The notes below the pieces were generated by a model. The model was given only the letters and a program-made list of their open reading frames with translations, was not told where the DNA came from and did no database searches. A stretch of 19,260 nucleotides of DNA, from assembly GCA_022866195.1 (NCBI GenBank), contig JALHUF010000700.1, forward strand, positions 1 to 19,260, read 5' to 3'. The DNA is from Terriglobia bacterium (lineage in GTDB: Bacteria; Acidobacteriota; Terriglobia; UBA7540). Shown here piece after piece: positions 1 through 6,221 of the stretch; positions within the stretch are counted from its first letter, which is position 1; each line of letters opens with the position of its first letter. The position numbers and the translations under genes are program-made.

Positions 1-157
1 GCAACCGCCCCACGCCAGCACGTGCCAGCGCGTTAGCCTGGGCGGTCCCCAAAGCTCCACAGCCGATGATGACTACTTTGCTCTGCAGAAGCTTTTCCTG
101 TCCTTCCGCGCCGATGGGCTGAAACAGGATCTGGCGAGAGTATTTTTCGCGGTTCAT
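1..157 (-). CDS. ThiF/MoeB/HesA-family adenylyltransferase, N-terminal fragment
   Basis: The reverse strand read from the ATG at 157 stays open to the window edge (52 codons). It begins [12 protein letters not shown], the typical opening of E1-like enzymes (ThiF, MoeB, HesA), which adenylate the C-terminal glycine of a small sulfur carrier such as ThiS or MoaD. Residues 28-37 read [10 protein letters not shown], the GxGxxG loop at the start of the Rossmann-like fold, followed by a helix rich in Ala. The usual length is about 250-380 residues, so most of the gene lies outside the window. The Cys zinc ligands and catalytic Cys are not visible, so ThiF, MoeB and HesA cannot be separated. It is transcribed divergently from pcm, with a TATAAT-like box about 50 bp upstream of the start. 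Confidence 0.85.
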   Translation of the reverse strand, partial: MNREKYSRQILFQPIGAEGQEKLLQSKVVIIGCGALGTAQANALARAGVGRL

Positions 158-206
158 CGCAAACCGTCCGCACCCGTTTTGGCCTCAGGGGTGGCTGACC
201 GTCTGC

Positions 207-212
207 ATTATA
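207..212 (-). promoter_or_regulatory. candidate -10 box for the ThiF-like gene
   Basis: A perfect TATAAT reads on the minus strand, about 50 bp upstream of the ATG at 157. No convincing -35 hexamer is found at 16-18 bp. The position in a divergent intergenic region supports it; the sequence match alone is the evidence. Confidence 0.4.
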
Positions 213-312
213 ACCTTCTCGCGCCTGGGCCGGGCGGCCTTGTGCCGTCGGCTCTGGGGGGCGCGCCTGCTTAGGTGAAAAATGGCTGGACTCGGAGGCT
301 TTGCGGGACGAT

Positions 313-318
313 TATAAT
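313..318 (+). promoter_or_regulatory. candidate -10 box for pcm
   Basis: A perfect TATAAT on the plus strand in an otherwise GC-rich divergent spacer, about 70 bp before the proposed pcm start. The -35 region is poor. It faces the opposite way to the TATAAT at 207-212, as expected for back-to-back promoters. Confidence 0.45.
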
Positions 319-389
319 ACGTCGCGAGAGCCCGGACGCTCTGTGTCTTACCGCTGCTTGGCTGAGTTCTGAGTCGAAGGGCACCTGCC

Positions 390-1070
390 TTGGACACTGC
401 AAAGGACACGATACCGTTTGAGTCGGCGCGCCGTGCCATGGTCGAGTACCAAATCCGGCGCCGCGGCATCCGTGACGAGAAGGTGCTGGAGGCGATGTTC
501 CAGGTACCTCGCCACGAATTCGTGCCGCCCGCCTACCTGGCCTCGGCTTATGATGATCGCCCTTTGCCCATCGGCGAATCGGAAACCATCTCCCAGCCTT
601 ACATTGTGGCCGCCATGAGTGTGGCGGCGCGGGTCCAGCCGGGCGATAAGGCGTTGGAGGTGGGGACGGGAACGGGCTACCAGGCGGCAATCCTGGCGTA
701 TCTGGGCGCGACGGTGTACACGGTGGAACGAAATCCCCAGCTTGCGGAGTCCGCGCGCGACCGGCTGGCGCGCCTGGGCTACAAGGGCATCGAGGTGATC
801 TGCGGCGATGGAACCGAGGGCTACTCCGCGGCTGCGCCTTACCAGGTCATCGTGGTCACCGCGGCTGCGCCGGTCGTCCCTCCGCCCCTGCTGGACCAAC
901 TCGATAGCGGCGGGCGGATGGTGATCCCCGTCGGCGACCTCCTGCACCAAGACCTCCAACTGATCTTCAAACGCGGCAGCGAAGTAGCCACGCGGCTCCT
1001 CGACCCCTGCCAGTTTGTTCCCTTGATTGGAAAACACGCTTGGCCCGAAAAACCGGACCGTTTCTGGTAA
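390..1070 (+). CDS. pcm: protein-L-isoaspartate O-methyltransferase
   Basis: This 226-residue protein methylates the alpha-carboxyl of L-isoaspartyl residues from S-adenosylmethionine, starting repair of aged cytosolic proteins. Family signatures are clear: ARRAMVEYQIRRRGI near residue 13, RHEFVPPAYLASAYDD at 41-56, the ISQPYIVAAM segment at 67-76, and SAM motif I EVGTGTGYQAA at 90-100 followed by an acidic residue ending the next strand (TVERN). Length matches the family (about 210-230). The start is TTG at 390, preceded by a GAAGG about 9 nt upstream. The first ATG, at 438, would remove part of the conserved N-terminal helix, so TTG is preferred. It appears monocistronic, with 141 bp to the next gene. 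Confidence 0.93.
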   Translation: MDTAKDTIPFESARRAMVEYQIRRRGIRDEKVLEAMFQVPRHEFVPPAYLASAYDDRPLPIGESETISQPYIVAAMSVAARVQPGDKALEVGTGTGYQAAILAYLGATVYTVERNPQLAESARDRLARLGYKGIEVICGDGTEGYSAAAPYQVIVVTAAAPVVPPPLLDQLDSGGRMVIPVGDLLHQDLQLIFKRGSEVATRLLDPCQFVPLIGKHAWPEKPDRFW

Positions 1071-1174
1071 CAGGCGAATGCCCTTGGGCGCGGGGGATCA
1101 CGTTCGACAGGCGCGAGGGATTTCCAGGATTGTCAATAGCCAGTCGTACATGCCCATCTTCCCTCGAGAGCCTT

Positions 1175-1203
1175 TTGACTATCCAGGCTTGACTTCGTAT
1201 AGT
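1175..1203 (+). promoter_or_regulatory. sigma-70-type promoter of the glycosyltransferase gene (leaderless mRNA likely)
   Basis: TTGACT (1175-1180), a 17-bp spacer and TATAGT (1198-1203) make a near-consensus promoter. The -10 box ends only 8 nt before the ATG at 1212, so transcription should start at or within a base or two of the start codon. No Shine-Dalgarno sequence is present. Confidence 0.65.
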
Positions 1204-1211
1204 TTTCCCCG

Positions 1212-1946
1212 ATGGCGGAACCGTTCCTCAGCATCGTGATTCCCGCTTACAACGAAGCCTTGCGCATCGGAAGCACGCTGGAAAAGGTCCGACAATACCT
1301 GAAGTCCCGGAACTACCCTGGCGAGCTGATTGTCGTGGACGACGGCTCGACCGACCCGACCCCGGACATTCTCCAGGAGGTGCAGAGGCATCATCCCGCC
1401 GTGCGCGTCCTGCGGAACGAGCCCAATCGGGGCAAAGGATTCAGCGTGCGGCGCGGCGTGCTGGAGGCGCGCGGTGAGTTCGTGCTCTTCACGGACGCTG
1501 ACCTCTCCGCGCCCATCGAGGAGGCGAATAAGCTGCTGGCAGCTCTGGAATCTTCGCGCGCTGACGCAGCCGTGGGCTCACGAGCGCTCCAGCGGCGGCT
1601 GATCGGAGTCCGCCAGCCCTGGTGGCGCGAATTTGCCGGCCGTGCCTTCAACCATCTGGTGCGCCTCTTCACGGGACTTAAGATCCGCGACACTCAGTGC
1701 GGCCTGAAACTCTTTCGCCGCCCCTCCACTCGCCGCGCTTTTGAGCTGCAGCGCGTGACCGGCTTCGGCTTCGACCCTGAAGTATTGTTCCTGATCGAGC
1801 GCTTCGGAGGCAAAGTCATAGAAGTGCCCGTGCGCTGGAATGACAATCCTGCCACCAAGGTGCGCTTCCTGCGCGACGCCGTGCGGATGTTCCTGGATCT
1901 TCTCGCGCTGCGCTGGCGCGCCGCCACCGGACAATATCGGCCCTGA
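1212..1946 (+). CDS. family 2 glycosyltransferase, dolichyl-phosphate glucosyltransferase-like
   Basis: A 244-residue GT-A glycosyltransferase. The N-terminus SIVIPAYNEALRI, VVDDGSTD at 41-48 and the metal-binding DAD at 95-97 (LFTDADLSAPIEE) are diagnostic of GT2. The later GLKIRDTQCGLKLFRR and GFGFDPEVLFL segments match the polyprenyl/dolichyl-phosphate glucosyl- and mannosyltransferase branch (Alg5/Dpm1-like), which moves a sugar from a nucleotide sugar to a lipid phosphate at the membrane. There is no long C-terminal transmembrane segment, so it would be a soluble or peripheral enzyme. The sugar cannot be told from sequence. The start is fixed by the promoter just upstream and by homology. 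No co-transcribed partner is evident. Confidence 0.9.
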   Translation: MAEPFLSIVIPAYNEALRIGSTLEKVRQYLKSRNYPGELIVVDDGSTDPTPDILQEVQRHHPAVRVLRNEPNRGKGFSVRRGVLEARGEFVLFTDADLSAPIEEANKLLAALESSRADAAVGSRALQRRLIGVRQPWWREFAGRAFNHLVRLFTGLKIRDTQCGLKLFRRPSTRRAFELQRVTGFGFDPEVLFLIERFGGKVIEVPVRWNDNPATKVRFLRDAVRMFLDLLALRWRAATGQYRP

Positions 1947-1972
1947 GTGGGCCTCCGGGCGCTCGATTTTCC

Positions 1973-2002
1973 TTGACGCGCTGGAGGCCTGCTCTCTATC
2001 AT
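1973..2002 (+). promoter_or_regulatory. promoter of a small structured transcript
   Basis: TTGACG (1973-1978), an 18-bp spacer and TATCAT (1997-2002). It lies about 27 bp after the glycosyltransferase stop and predicts a transcript starting near 2009, just ahead of the perfect Shine-Dalgarno-like stretch at 2017-2030. Confidence 0.55.
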
Positions 2003-2030
2003 CCCGGCAACGCTAGAAAGGAGGTGATCC

Positions 2031-2072
2031 ATGCCAAACGAAAGTGACCTTAGCGAGGGTGCTGAGGCATAG
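2031..2072 (+). CDS. 13-residue ORF with perfect Shine-Dalgarno sequence
   Basis: ATG at 2031 follows GGAGG (2020-2024) at a 6-nt spacing, within a 14-nt complement to the 16S 3' end. It encodes MPNESDLSEGAEA and stops at TAG (2070-2072). The peptide is acidic, has no signal or membrane segment, and has no run of one regulatory amino acid as in classic attenuators. Its stop codon falls between the first two hairpins of the structured transcript, so translation could change folding downstream. The initiation signal is stronger than that of most neighbouring genes, which argues for real translation, but a peptide this short cannot be verified by homology here. Confidence 0.4.
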   Translation: MPNESDLSEGAEA

Positions 2073-2191
2073 GCGCTCGCTAGCGCGCGTTTGTAAGGAC
2101 CTCTCCTTAGCGAAGAGAGGATGAGTGGCAAGGCGCCGGTCAGCGCCGTATTCGTCAAACGACGAATTTGCTAATCCCCATCAGTATCCCG

Positions 2192-2238
2192 AGCCCCTGG
2201 CTCTGCGGTCCGCGCAGCGCCAGGGGCTTTTCGCTTTT
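2192..2238 (+). terminator. rho-independent terminator of the small transcript
   Basis: AGCCCCTGGC (2192-2201) pairs perfectly with GCCAGGGGCT (2219-2228). An inner CTGCG/CGCAG pair (2203-2207/2213-2217) extends the hairpin. It is followed by TTTTCGCTTTT. The T-rich tail is only on the plus strand, so it serves the upstream transcript rather than the convergent Nudix gene. Confidence 0.8.
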
Positions 2239-2285
2239 GGGAAACAGAGGGCGGCGTTCCTGCGCCGCCAGGCTTCCTCTGCGGG

Positions 2286-2726
2286 CTACGAGGCTTTTCG
2301 CTTCTTGAAGAACTCGAACGCTTTCAGGATGACCGAGGTGGCTTTCTCGCCGAGGCGGTATTGGGGCAAGTCCGCGCGGCGCACCCAGCGGGCGGCGAGG
2401 ACGTCGGAGGCCGGACGCAGCCGGCCGCGTTTCCAGCGGCAAGCGTAATCGACAATCACGTAGTGATAGCGCACGCGCGAGCCTTCCCGGAAGATGCGGT
2501 CAAACACCGCGAGGGCTTCCAGCGGTTCCACCTCGAGCCCGGTTTCCTCTTTCAATTCGCGGCGCACGCCTGCGGCCAATTCCTCGCCCAGTTCGAGCAA
2601 CCCGCCCGGGATGGACCACTGGCCCTTCAGCGGCTCGCGCCCGCGGCGGATCAGGAGAACGCTGCCACCACGGATGACTACGCCGCCCACGCCCACGACA
2701 GGATGATCCGGGAACTCGCGTTTCAT
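2286..2726 (-). CDS. Nudix hydrolase (MutT/ADP-ribose pyrophosphatase-like)
   Basis: A 146-residue single-domain Nudix protein, which would hydrolyse a nucleoside diphosphate linked to another group. The Nudix box is complete: G42, E48, R56, E57, E60, E61 and G63 fit GX5EX7REUXEEXGU. PGG at 40-42 and VGGVVIRGG near the N-terminus are also typical. The C-terminal LAARWVRRADLP is the common post-box element of ADP-ribose/MutT-type members. Substrate is not resolvable. Its ATG lies 11 bp after the stop of the M20 peptidase, so the two are probably co-transcribed; the Shine-Dalgarno signal is weak, which suggests coupling to the upstream gene. Confidence 0.92.
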   Translation of the reverse strand: MKREFPDHPVVGVGGVVIRGGSVLLIRRGREPLKGQWSIPGGLLELGEELAAGVRRELKEETGLEVEPLEALAVFDRIFREGSRVRYHYVIVDYACRWKRGRLRPASDVLAARWVRRADLPQYRLGEKATSVILKAFEFFKKRKAS

Positions 2727-2737
2727 CGCCGCTGCTT

Positions 2738-4150
2738 CTACTCGTTGGCCGCTCGCGCCACTACTTCGTAAAGCATCTTCACTCCGCGCCGAATCTGCTC
2801 CACCGGGACACGCTCATTCGCCGCGTGCTGAGTGGAGTCCAGCTCCGGAGTCAGTTCAAGGGGAGCGAAACCGTAGCAGGCAATGCCTAGGGGGCGGTAC
2901 ATCTGGCTTTCGGTGTACCCGCTGTTGAGTGTCGGCGTGACCAGCGCTTGCGGGTTATATTCGTGCACCACCTGCTCGATAATCCGATAAAGAGTTGTGT
3001 CGGTGGGCGAGGCGTTGGGTGTGCGGAAGCTGCTGAGGGGCTCCAGCTGTACCCGGTCGTCAGCCACCACGGCACGCAACTGTGCCAGAAAGGTCTCCGG
3101 TTTCTGGCCGGGGAGCAGCCGGACATCCAACTCGCAATAGGCGGTGTCGGGGATGACGTTCGTCTGCTCGCTGCCCTTGAGCACGGTCAGCGAAACCGTA
3201 TCGCGGAGCAGGTAGCTGTAATCTTCATCCTGGGTCAAAGCCTTCACGAAAGCGGGGTCCTCAAGCGCTTGGCGGATGTTGCGAAATTGTGAGGCCCGCG
3301 GCTCCTTTTGCAGTTGCGCGACTTGATGGAAGTACTGCTCGACGGAGGGAAGCAGGCGGATGGGCGTTTGCCAATCGACTACGCGTTGCATGGCGCGGGC
3401 CAGGCGGTGCGTGGCCGAGTCGGCAATGGGGATCGAGCCGTGGCCGCCCCGTCCGGGGGTTGTCATGCGAATCCAGAAGGGAGCTTTCTCCCCCACGCCG
3501 ATGCCGTAGATGGTGCCGTGGTCCGGATATTTCAGGTTGTCCCCACCTTCGGTGATTAGGTGCTCGGCGCCGCGCACCAATTCCGGGTGATGCTCCAGCA
3601 TCCAGGCGCTTCCCGTGCCGCCCACTTCCTCGTCAGCCGTCCCCAGGAAGATGAGGTCTCGCTGGAGCAGCAGGTGCTCGCGCGCGGCGATCAGCACCAC
3701 CATCGCCTGGAGCAACCCCTCGTCCTTCATGTCCAGAGCGCCCCGGCCGTGTATCTCCCCGTCCACAATCTCACCGGAGAAGGGCGGGACTTTCCAGTTC
3801 CTCGGTTCTGCCCTCACCACATCCATATGGTTCAGCAGGACCAGGGGGCGTAGCGCGCCGCTGCCTTTGAGGATGGCATAGATGTTGCCCCGGCCGGGCG
3901 CCGACACATAGATGGTGTTCGGAATGCCCGCCTGGTCGAAAAGCCGATGGAAGAACTCCGCGGCCACAAGCTCGTTACCCGGAGGGTTCGACGTGTCGAG
4001 GCGGAGATAGTCCTGCATCAAGCGCACCGCCTGGTCCTGGTAACGCTCCCAGGGGATCGTGCGAATGTGAGCCTCCAGGGAAGATTGGGCTACTGCCGGA
4101 AAGGCGCAGCCAGCCAGGAGTAAGGTCAGCAGAGTCGCACGCAATCTCAT
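2738..4150 (-). CDS. M20 family zinc metallopeptidase, exported (possible lipoprotein)
   Basis: A 470-residue M20 (ArgE/DapE/carboxypeptidase-type) enzyme. Likely metal and catalytic residues are visible: H108-x-D110 in LNHMDVV, D140 in GRGALDMKD, the E174-E175 pair in TADEEVGG, E201 in ITEGG, and H442 in QHAANE. H237 in GRGGHGS lies in the dimerisation domain, as usual. The N-terminus has Arg residues, a short Leu-rich core and LAGC at 12-15, which fits a lipobox; cleavage at AVAQ by signal peptidase I is an alternative. The ATG at 4150 is chosen because a GAGG lies about 5 nt upstream and the signal peptide then starts properly; the frame extends to a GTG at 4195. It would cleave peptides or N-acyl amino acids outside the cytoplasm. 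It leads a two-gene unit with the Nudix gene. Confidence 0.9.
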   Translation of the reverse strand: MRLRATLLTLLLAGCAFPAVAQSSLEAHIRTIPWERYQDQAVRLMQDYLRLDTSNPPGNELVAAEFFHRLFDQAGIPNTIYVSAPGRGNIYAILKGSGALRPLVLLNHMDVVRAEPRNWKVPPFSGEIVDGEIHGRGALDMKDEGLLQAMVVLIAAREHLLLQRDLIFLGTADEEVGGTGSAWMLEHHPELVRGAEHLITEGGDNLKYPDHGTIYGIGVGEKAPFWIRMTTPGRGGHGSIPIADSATHRLARAMQRVVDWQTPIRLLPSVEQYFHQVAQLQKEPRASQFRNIRQALEDPAFVKALTQDEDYSYLLRDTVSLTVLKGSEQTNVIPDTAYCELDVRLLPGQKPETFLAQLRAVVADDRVQLEPLSSFRTPNASPTDTTLYRIIEQVVHEYNPQALVTPTLNSGYTESQMYRPLGIACYGFAPLELTPELDSTQHAANERVPVEQIRRGVKMLYEVVARAANE

Positions 4151-4215
4151 CAATACCTCATAGCGATAGGTTGGCTCCACGCCGCGAGCGCGCACGACGC
4201 TCGTGAAGCCGCGCT

Positions 4216-4221
4216 ACTATA
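4216..4221 (-). promoter_or_regulatory. possible -10 box for the M20 peptidase gene
   Basis: TATAGT on the minus strand about 65 bp upstream of the chosen ATG. The -35 position is poor, so this is only suggestive. Confidence 0.3.
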
Positions 4222-4524
4222 TCAAATGTCGCCCCTTGGAAGAGCAGTGAACGCCACTTGGCTCGGGCAAGCAGGAGACCCGGGCCGCTCGGACGGCGCG
4301 ACCCAGAATTCCCACCTCAGAAAAACCAACAGGCGAGGAACCGGGGGGGTGCCGGTAAGGCCGTCGCCGGGATGAATAGTAAGCGTCAGGGATTGAATGG
4401 ATTAGGGTCAAAGCTGGCGGGGCGCGACAGACGAGATGGCGTTAACCTATTGTAAATAAACGGGTTGGTCGGAACCTGTCGGGGAGAAGCCGCAGGGAGA
4501 GTGGTTTTGGGCTGCGCAAATTGC
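4222..4524 (+). other. divergent intergenic stretch, no gene recognised
   Basis: About 300 bp between the M20 peptidase and aroDE promoters. Short open frames here have no start signal, no recognisable domain and no agreement with neighbouring gene layout. The composition shifts to more A+T near 4440-4560 as the aroDE promoter is approached. I see no riboswitch or repeat that I can support. Confidence 0.5.
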
Positions 4525-4554
4525 TTGCCAAAAAGTATCCGGAAATCTTATATT
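4525..4554 (+). promoter_or_regulatory. promoter of aroDE (and probably trpE)
   Basis: TTGCCA (4525-4530), an 18-bp spacer and TATATT (4549-4554) within a locally AT-rich patch. A start near 4561 gives a leader of about 54 nt to the ATG at 4615. Confidence 0.6.
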
Positions 4555-4614
4555 CTGAAGGGTTAAGTTCGGACTTTGTCAAGGCCCGAGGGCGGTAGTT
4601 TGGCTAAGGCTGGA

Positions 4615-6111
4615 ATGCCTGGCATCTTCGTTTCTGTAGGAGCTCCAAGCCTGGATGGCATGGAAGCCGCAGCGACTCGCGTGAGCGGCTCGCCGCTTGG
4701 CTACGAGCTGCGCCTGGATTATCTGCGCGAGTTCAACGAGCTTGAAACCCATCTCCACCAGATGCTTCTCCGCCTGCATTCTCCGCAGGTCATTGCCACC
4801 TGCCGTCGTGCGGAGGCCGGGGGTCAGTTCCAGGGAGGAGTGGACCAGCAAGTTGCCCTCCTCCAGGCCGCCGTGCGTGCCGGCTGTCAGTGGGTGGATG
4901 TGGAAATCGAGTCCGTGAATCGTGTTGGAGCTAGCCTCCTCCGGCAGTTTCGTCCCGCCAAGGTCATCGTTTCCTATCACAACTATCGCCGGACTCCGCC
5001 CCTGGGACCCATCTACCGCCGACTGGCGCGCCTGCCCGCGCAGGTGGTGAAGATTGCGAGTTTCGCCCGCGAGCTCCAGGATAACCTGCGCATGCACCGC
5101 CTGACTAAAGCCCACGCGCGGCGCAGTCCGAAGCTGGTCTCGCTGGGGTTAGGCCCTTCTGGCCTGCCGTCTCGTCTTCTGGCCTTGCAATGGGGCTGCC
5201 CGTTCACCTACGGGTCGGCGGGCAACCATCTGGGTCTGGCGCCGGGGCAGATCCCTGCGGATTTCATGCGCTGGGGTTATCGCGTTGAGCACCTGGACCG
5301 TCGCACGCAGCTGTATGGCGTGGTAGGTTCGCACGCGGCGATCTCGCTCTCCCCAGCGATGCAGAATGCGGCCTTTCAGGCCAAGCACGTCAACGCCATC
5401 TATTTGCCCTGTCAGACGATGCGGCTCGGGGACTTCCTGGCTTTTGCGCGGCGCATGGGGCTGTTGGGTTTCAGCGTCACCATGCCTTACAAGCGAGCCA
5501 TTATTCGCCACCTCGACTGGCTCGACCAGCTCGCCACCCGCATCGCCGCCTGCAACACGGTTGCAATCCAGCACGGCAAATGGATGGGGTGGAATACCGA
5601 CGCGGCGGCTGTGGTGGAGGTGCTTACCAAGCGCTTGCGGCTGGCGGGAAGCCGCATCCTGATTCTGGGGGCGGGAGGCGCGGCGCGGGCGACGGCCTAC
5701 GCTCTGCGGGCTGAGGGCGCAGAACTGTTTATTGCGGCGCGGCGCGAGACCGCGGCCCAGCGCCTGGCGCGCCGCACGGCCGCGCGCGTTGTTCCCTGGG
5801 ACAGCGCTGAAGGGCTGGACGTCGATGCCGTGATCAATGCCACGCCGGTCGGCATGCCTCCCCAGGTGGACGCCATGCCCATCGACCTCGCCCGCTTGCG
5901 CGTCCGCGTGGTCTTCGACATGGTTTACTATCCCCTGGAAACTCGTTTCTTGGCGGAAGCGCGCGGCCGGGGCTTGACCACGATCTCCGGCCTGGAAATG
6001 TTGGTGGCGCAGGGCGCCCGGCAGTTTGAAATCTGGACGGGCCTGGCGGCTCCGCGGGCGCTTATGGAGCAGGCAGTTCGCCAAGCGCTCGACCATTCCC
6101 CGGCCACATAG
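4615..6111 (+). CDS. aroDE: bifunctional 3-dehydroquinate dehydratase / shikimate dehydrogenase
   Basis: A 498-residue fusion covering steps 3 and 4 of the shikimate pathway. Residues 1 to about 225 form a type I dehydroquinase: E97 or E99 in VDVEIES, H122 in VSYHNY, Schiff-base K146 in VVKIASF, the GPSGLPSR loop with R187, and Q212. Residues about 232-498 form shikimate dehydrogenase: S244 and S246 in ISLSPAMQN, catalytic K293 in VTMPYK, N314 and D329 (CNTV, NTDA), NADP loop GAGGAA at 352-357, and NATPVGM at 408-414. Odd points: the usual GxPxxHSxSP motif has lost its Pro and His, and NVTxPxK reads SVTMPYK. The ATG at 4615 has AAGG 5 nt upstream; TTG at 4600 (with GAGGGCGG) or 4576 are alternatives adding 5 or 13 residues. 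trpE follows 110 bp downstream on the same strand. Confidence 0.93.
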   Translation: MPGIFVSVGAPSLDGMEAAATRVSGSPLGYELRLDYLREFNELETHLHQMLLRLHSPQVIATCRRAEAGGQFQGGVDQQVALLQAAVRAGCQWVDVEIESVNRVGASLLRQFRPAKVIVSYHNYRRTPPLGPIYRRLARLPAQVVKIASFARELQDNLRMHRLTKAHARRSPKLVSLGLGPSGLPSRLLALQWGCPFTYGSAGNHLGLAPGQIPADFMRWGYRVEHLDRRTQLYGVVGSHAAISLSPAMQNAAFQAKHVNAIYLPCQTMRLGDFLAFARRMGLLGFSVTMPYKRAIIRHLDWLDQLATRIAACNTVAIQHGKWMGWNTDAAAVVEVLTKRLRLAGSRILILGAGGAARATAYALRAEGAELFIAARRETAAQRLARRTAARVVPWDSAEGLDVDAVINATPVGMPPQVDAMPIDLARLRVRVVFDMVYYPLETRFLAEARGRGLTTISGLEMLVAQGARQFEIWTGLAAPRALMEQAVRQALDHSPAT

Positions 6112-6119
6112 GAAGCGCA

Positions 6120-6214
6120 AATCAAAAGGCAAGAATCAAAAGGCAAAAGTAAGACGGCCTGCGGAAACGCGTTCCTCGCTGCTCATTTTTGATTTTTACC
6201 TTTTGCTTTTTGAC
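6120..6214. repeat. inverted pair of degenerate heptamer arrays between aroDE and trpE
   Basis: The left array has a 14-nt unit twice (AATCAAAAGGCAAG at 6120-6133, AATCAAAAGGCAAA at 6134-6147), i.e. heptamers ending or beginning in CAAAA/GGCAA. The right array reads as heptamers TTTTGAT, TTTTACC, TTTTGCT, TTTTGAC over 6187-6214. TCAAAAGGCAAAAG on the left pairs with CTTTTGCTTTTTGA on the right with one mismatch. The arms enclose about 35 nt of ordinary GC-rich sequence. The arrays start 9 nt after the aroDE stop and end 7 nt before the trpE ATG, so trpE has no normal Shine-Dalgarno site. Confidence 0.75.
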
Positions 6215-6221
6215 TTTCTTT

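Larger units (their letters stand above)
2009..2238 (+). ncRNA. candidate structured small RNA with short ORF, unknown family
   Basis: The interval between a recognisable promoter and a strong terminator encodes about 230 nt with no large gene. Seen directly: a 14-nt AAAGGAGGTGATCC at 2017-2030; hairpins CCTTAGC/GCTGAGG (2048-2054/2061-2067, one G-T pair), GCGCT/AGCGC (2073-2077/2082-2086), CCTCTC/GAGAGG (2100-2105/2115-2120), GGCGC/GCGCC (2132-2136/2143-2147) and ATTCGTC/GACGAAT (2150-2156/2161-2167); then the terminator. CCTTAGCGA occurs twice, at 2048-2056 and 2105-2113. The 14-mer is fully complementary to the usual 3' end of 16S rRNA. It does not look like 6S, SRP, RNase P or tmRNA. It could be a regulatory RNA, a leader-peptide mRNA or an RNA that contacts ribosomes; function is unknown. 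Confidence 0.5.

Noticed and set aside
2125..2448. 107-codon plus-strand frame running from the small RNA into the Nudix gene
   Set aside because: Starts in a hairpin, crosses the terminator and overlaps the Nudix gene antisense; no recognisable motif.
4217..4455. Short frames of 64-65 codons on both strands between the peptidase and aroDE genes
   Set aside because: No ribosome-binding site, no motif, and they overlap each other.
5149..6132. 327-codon open frame on the minus strand
   Set aside because: Antisense of the aroDE coding region, which has complete catalytic motifs; the antisense protein shows none.
6112..6221. Tryptophan attenuator ahead of trpE
   Set aside because: No leader ORF with clustered Trp codons and no GC-rich terminator hairpin; the pairing present is an AT-rich heptamer stem.
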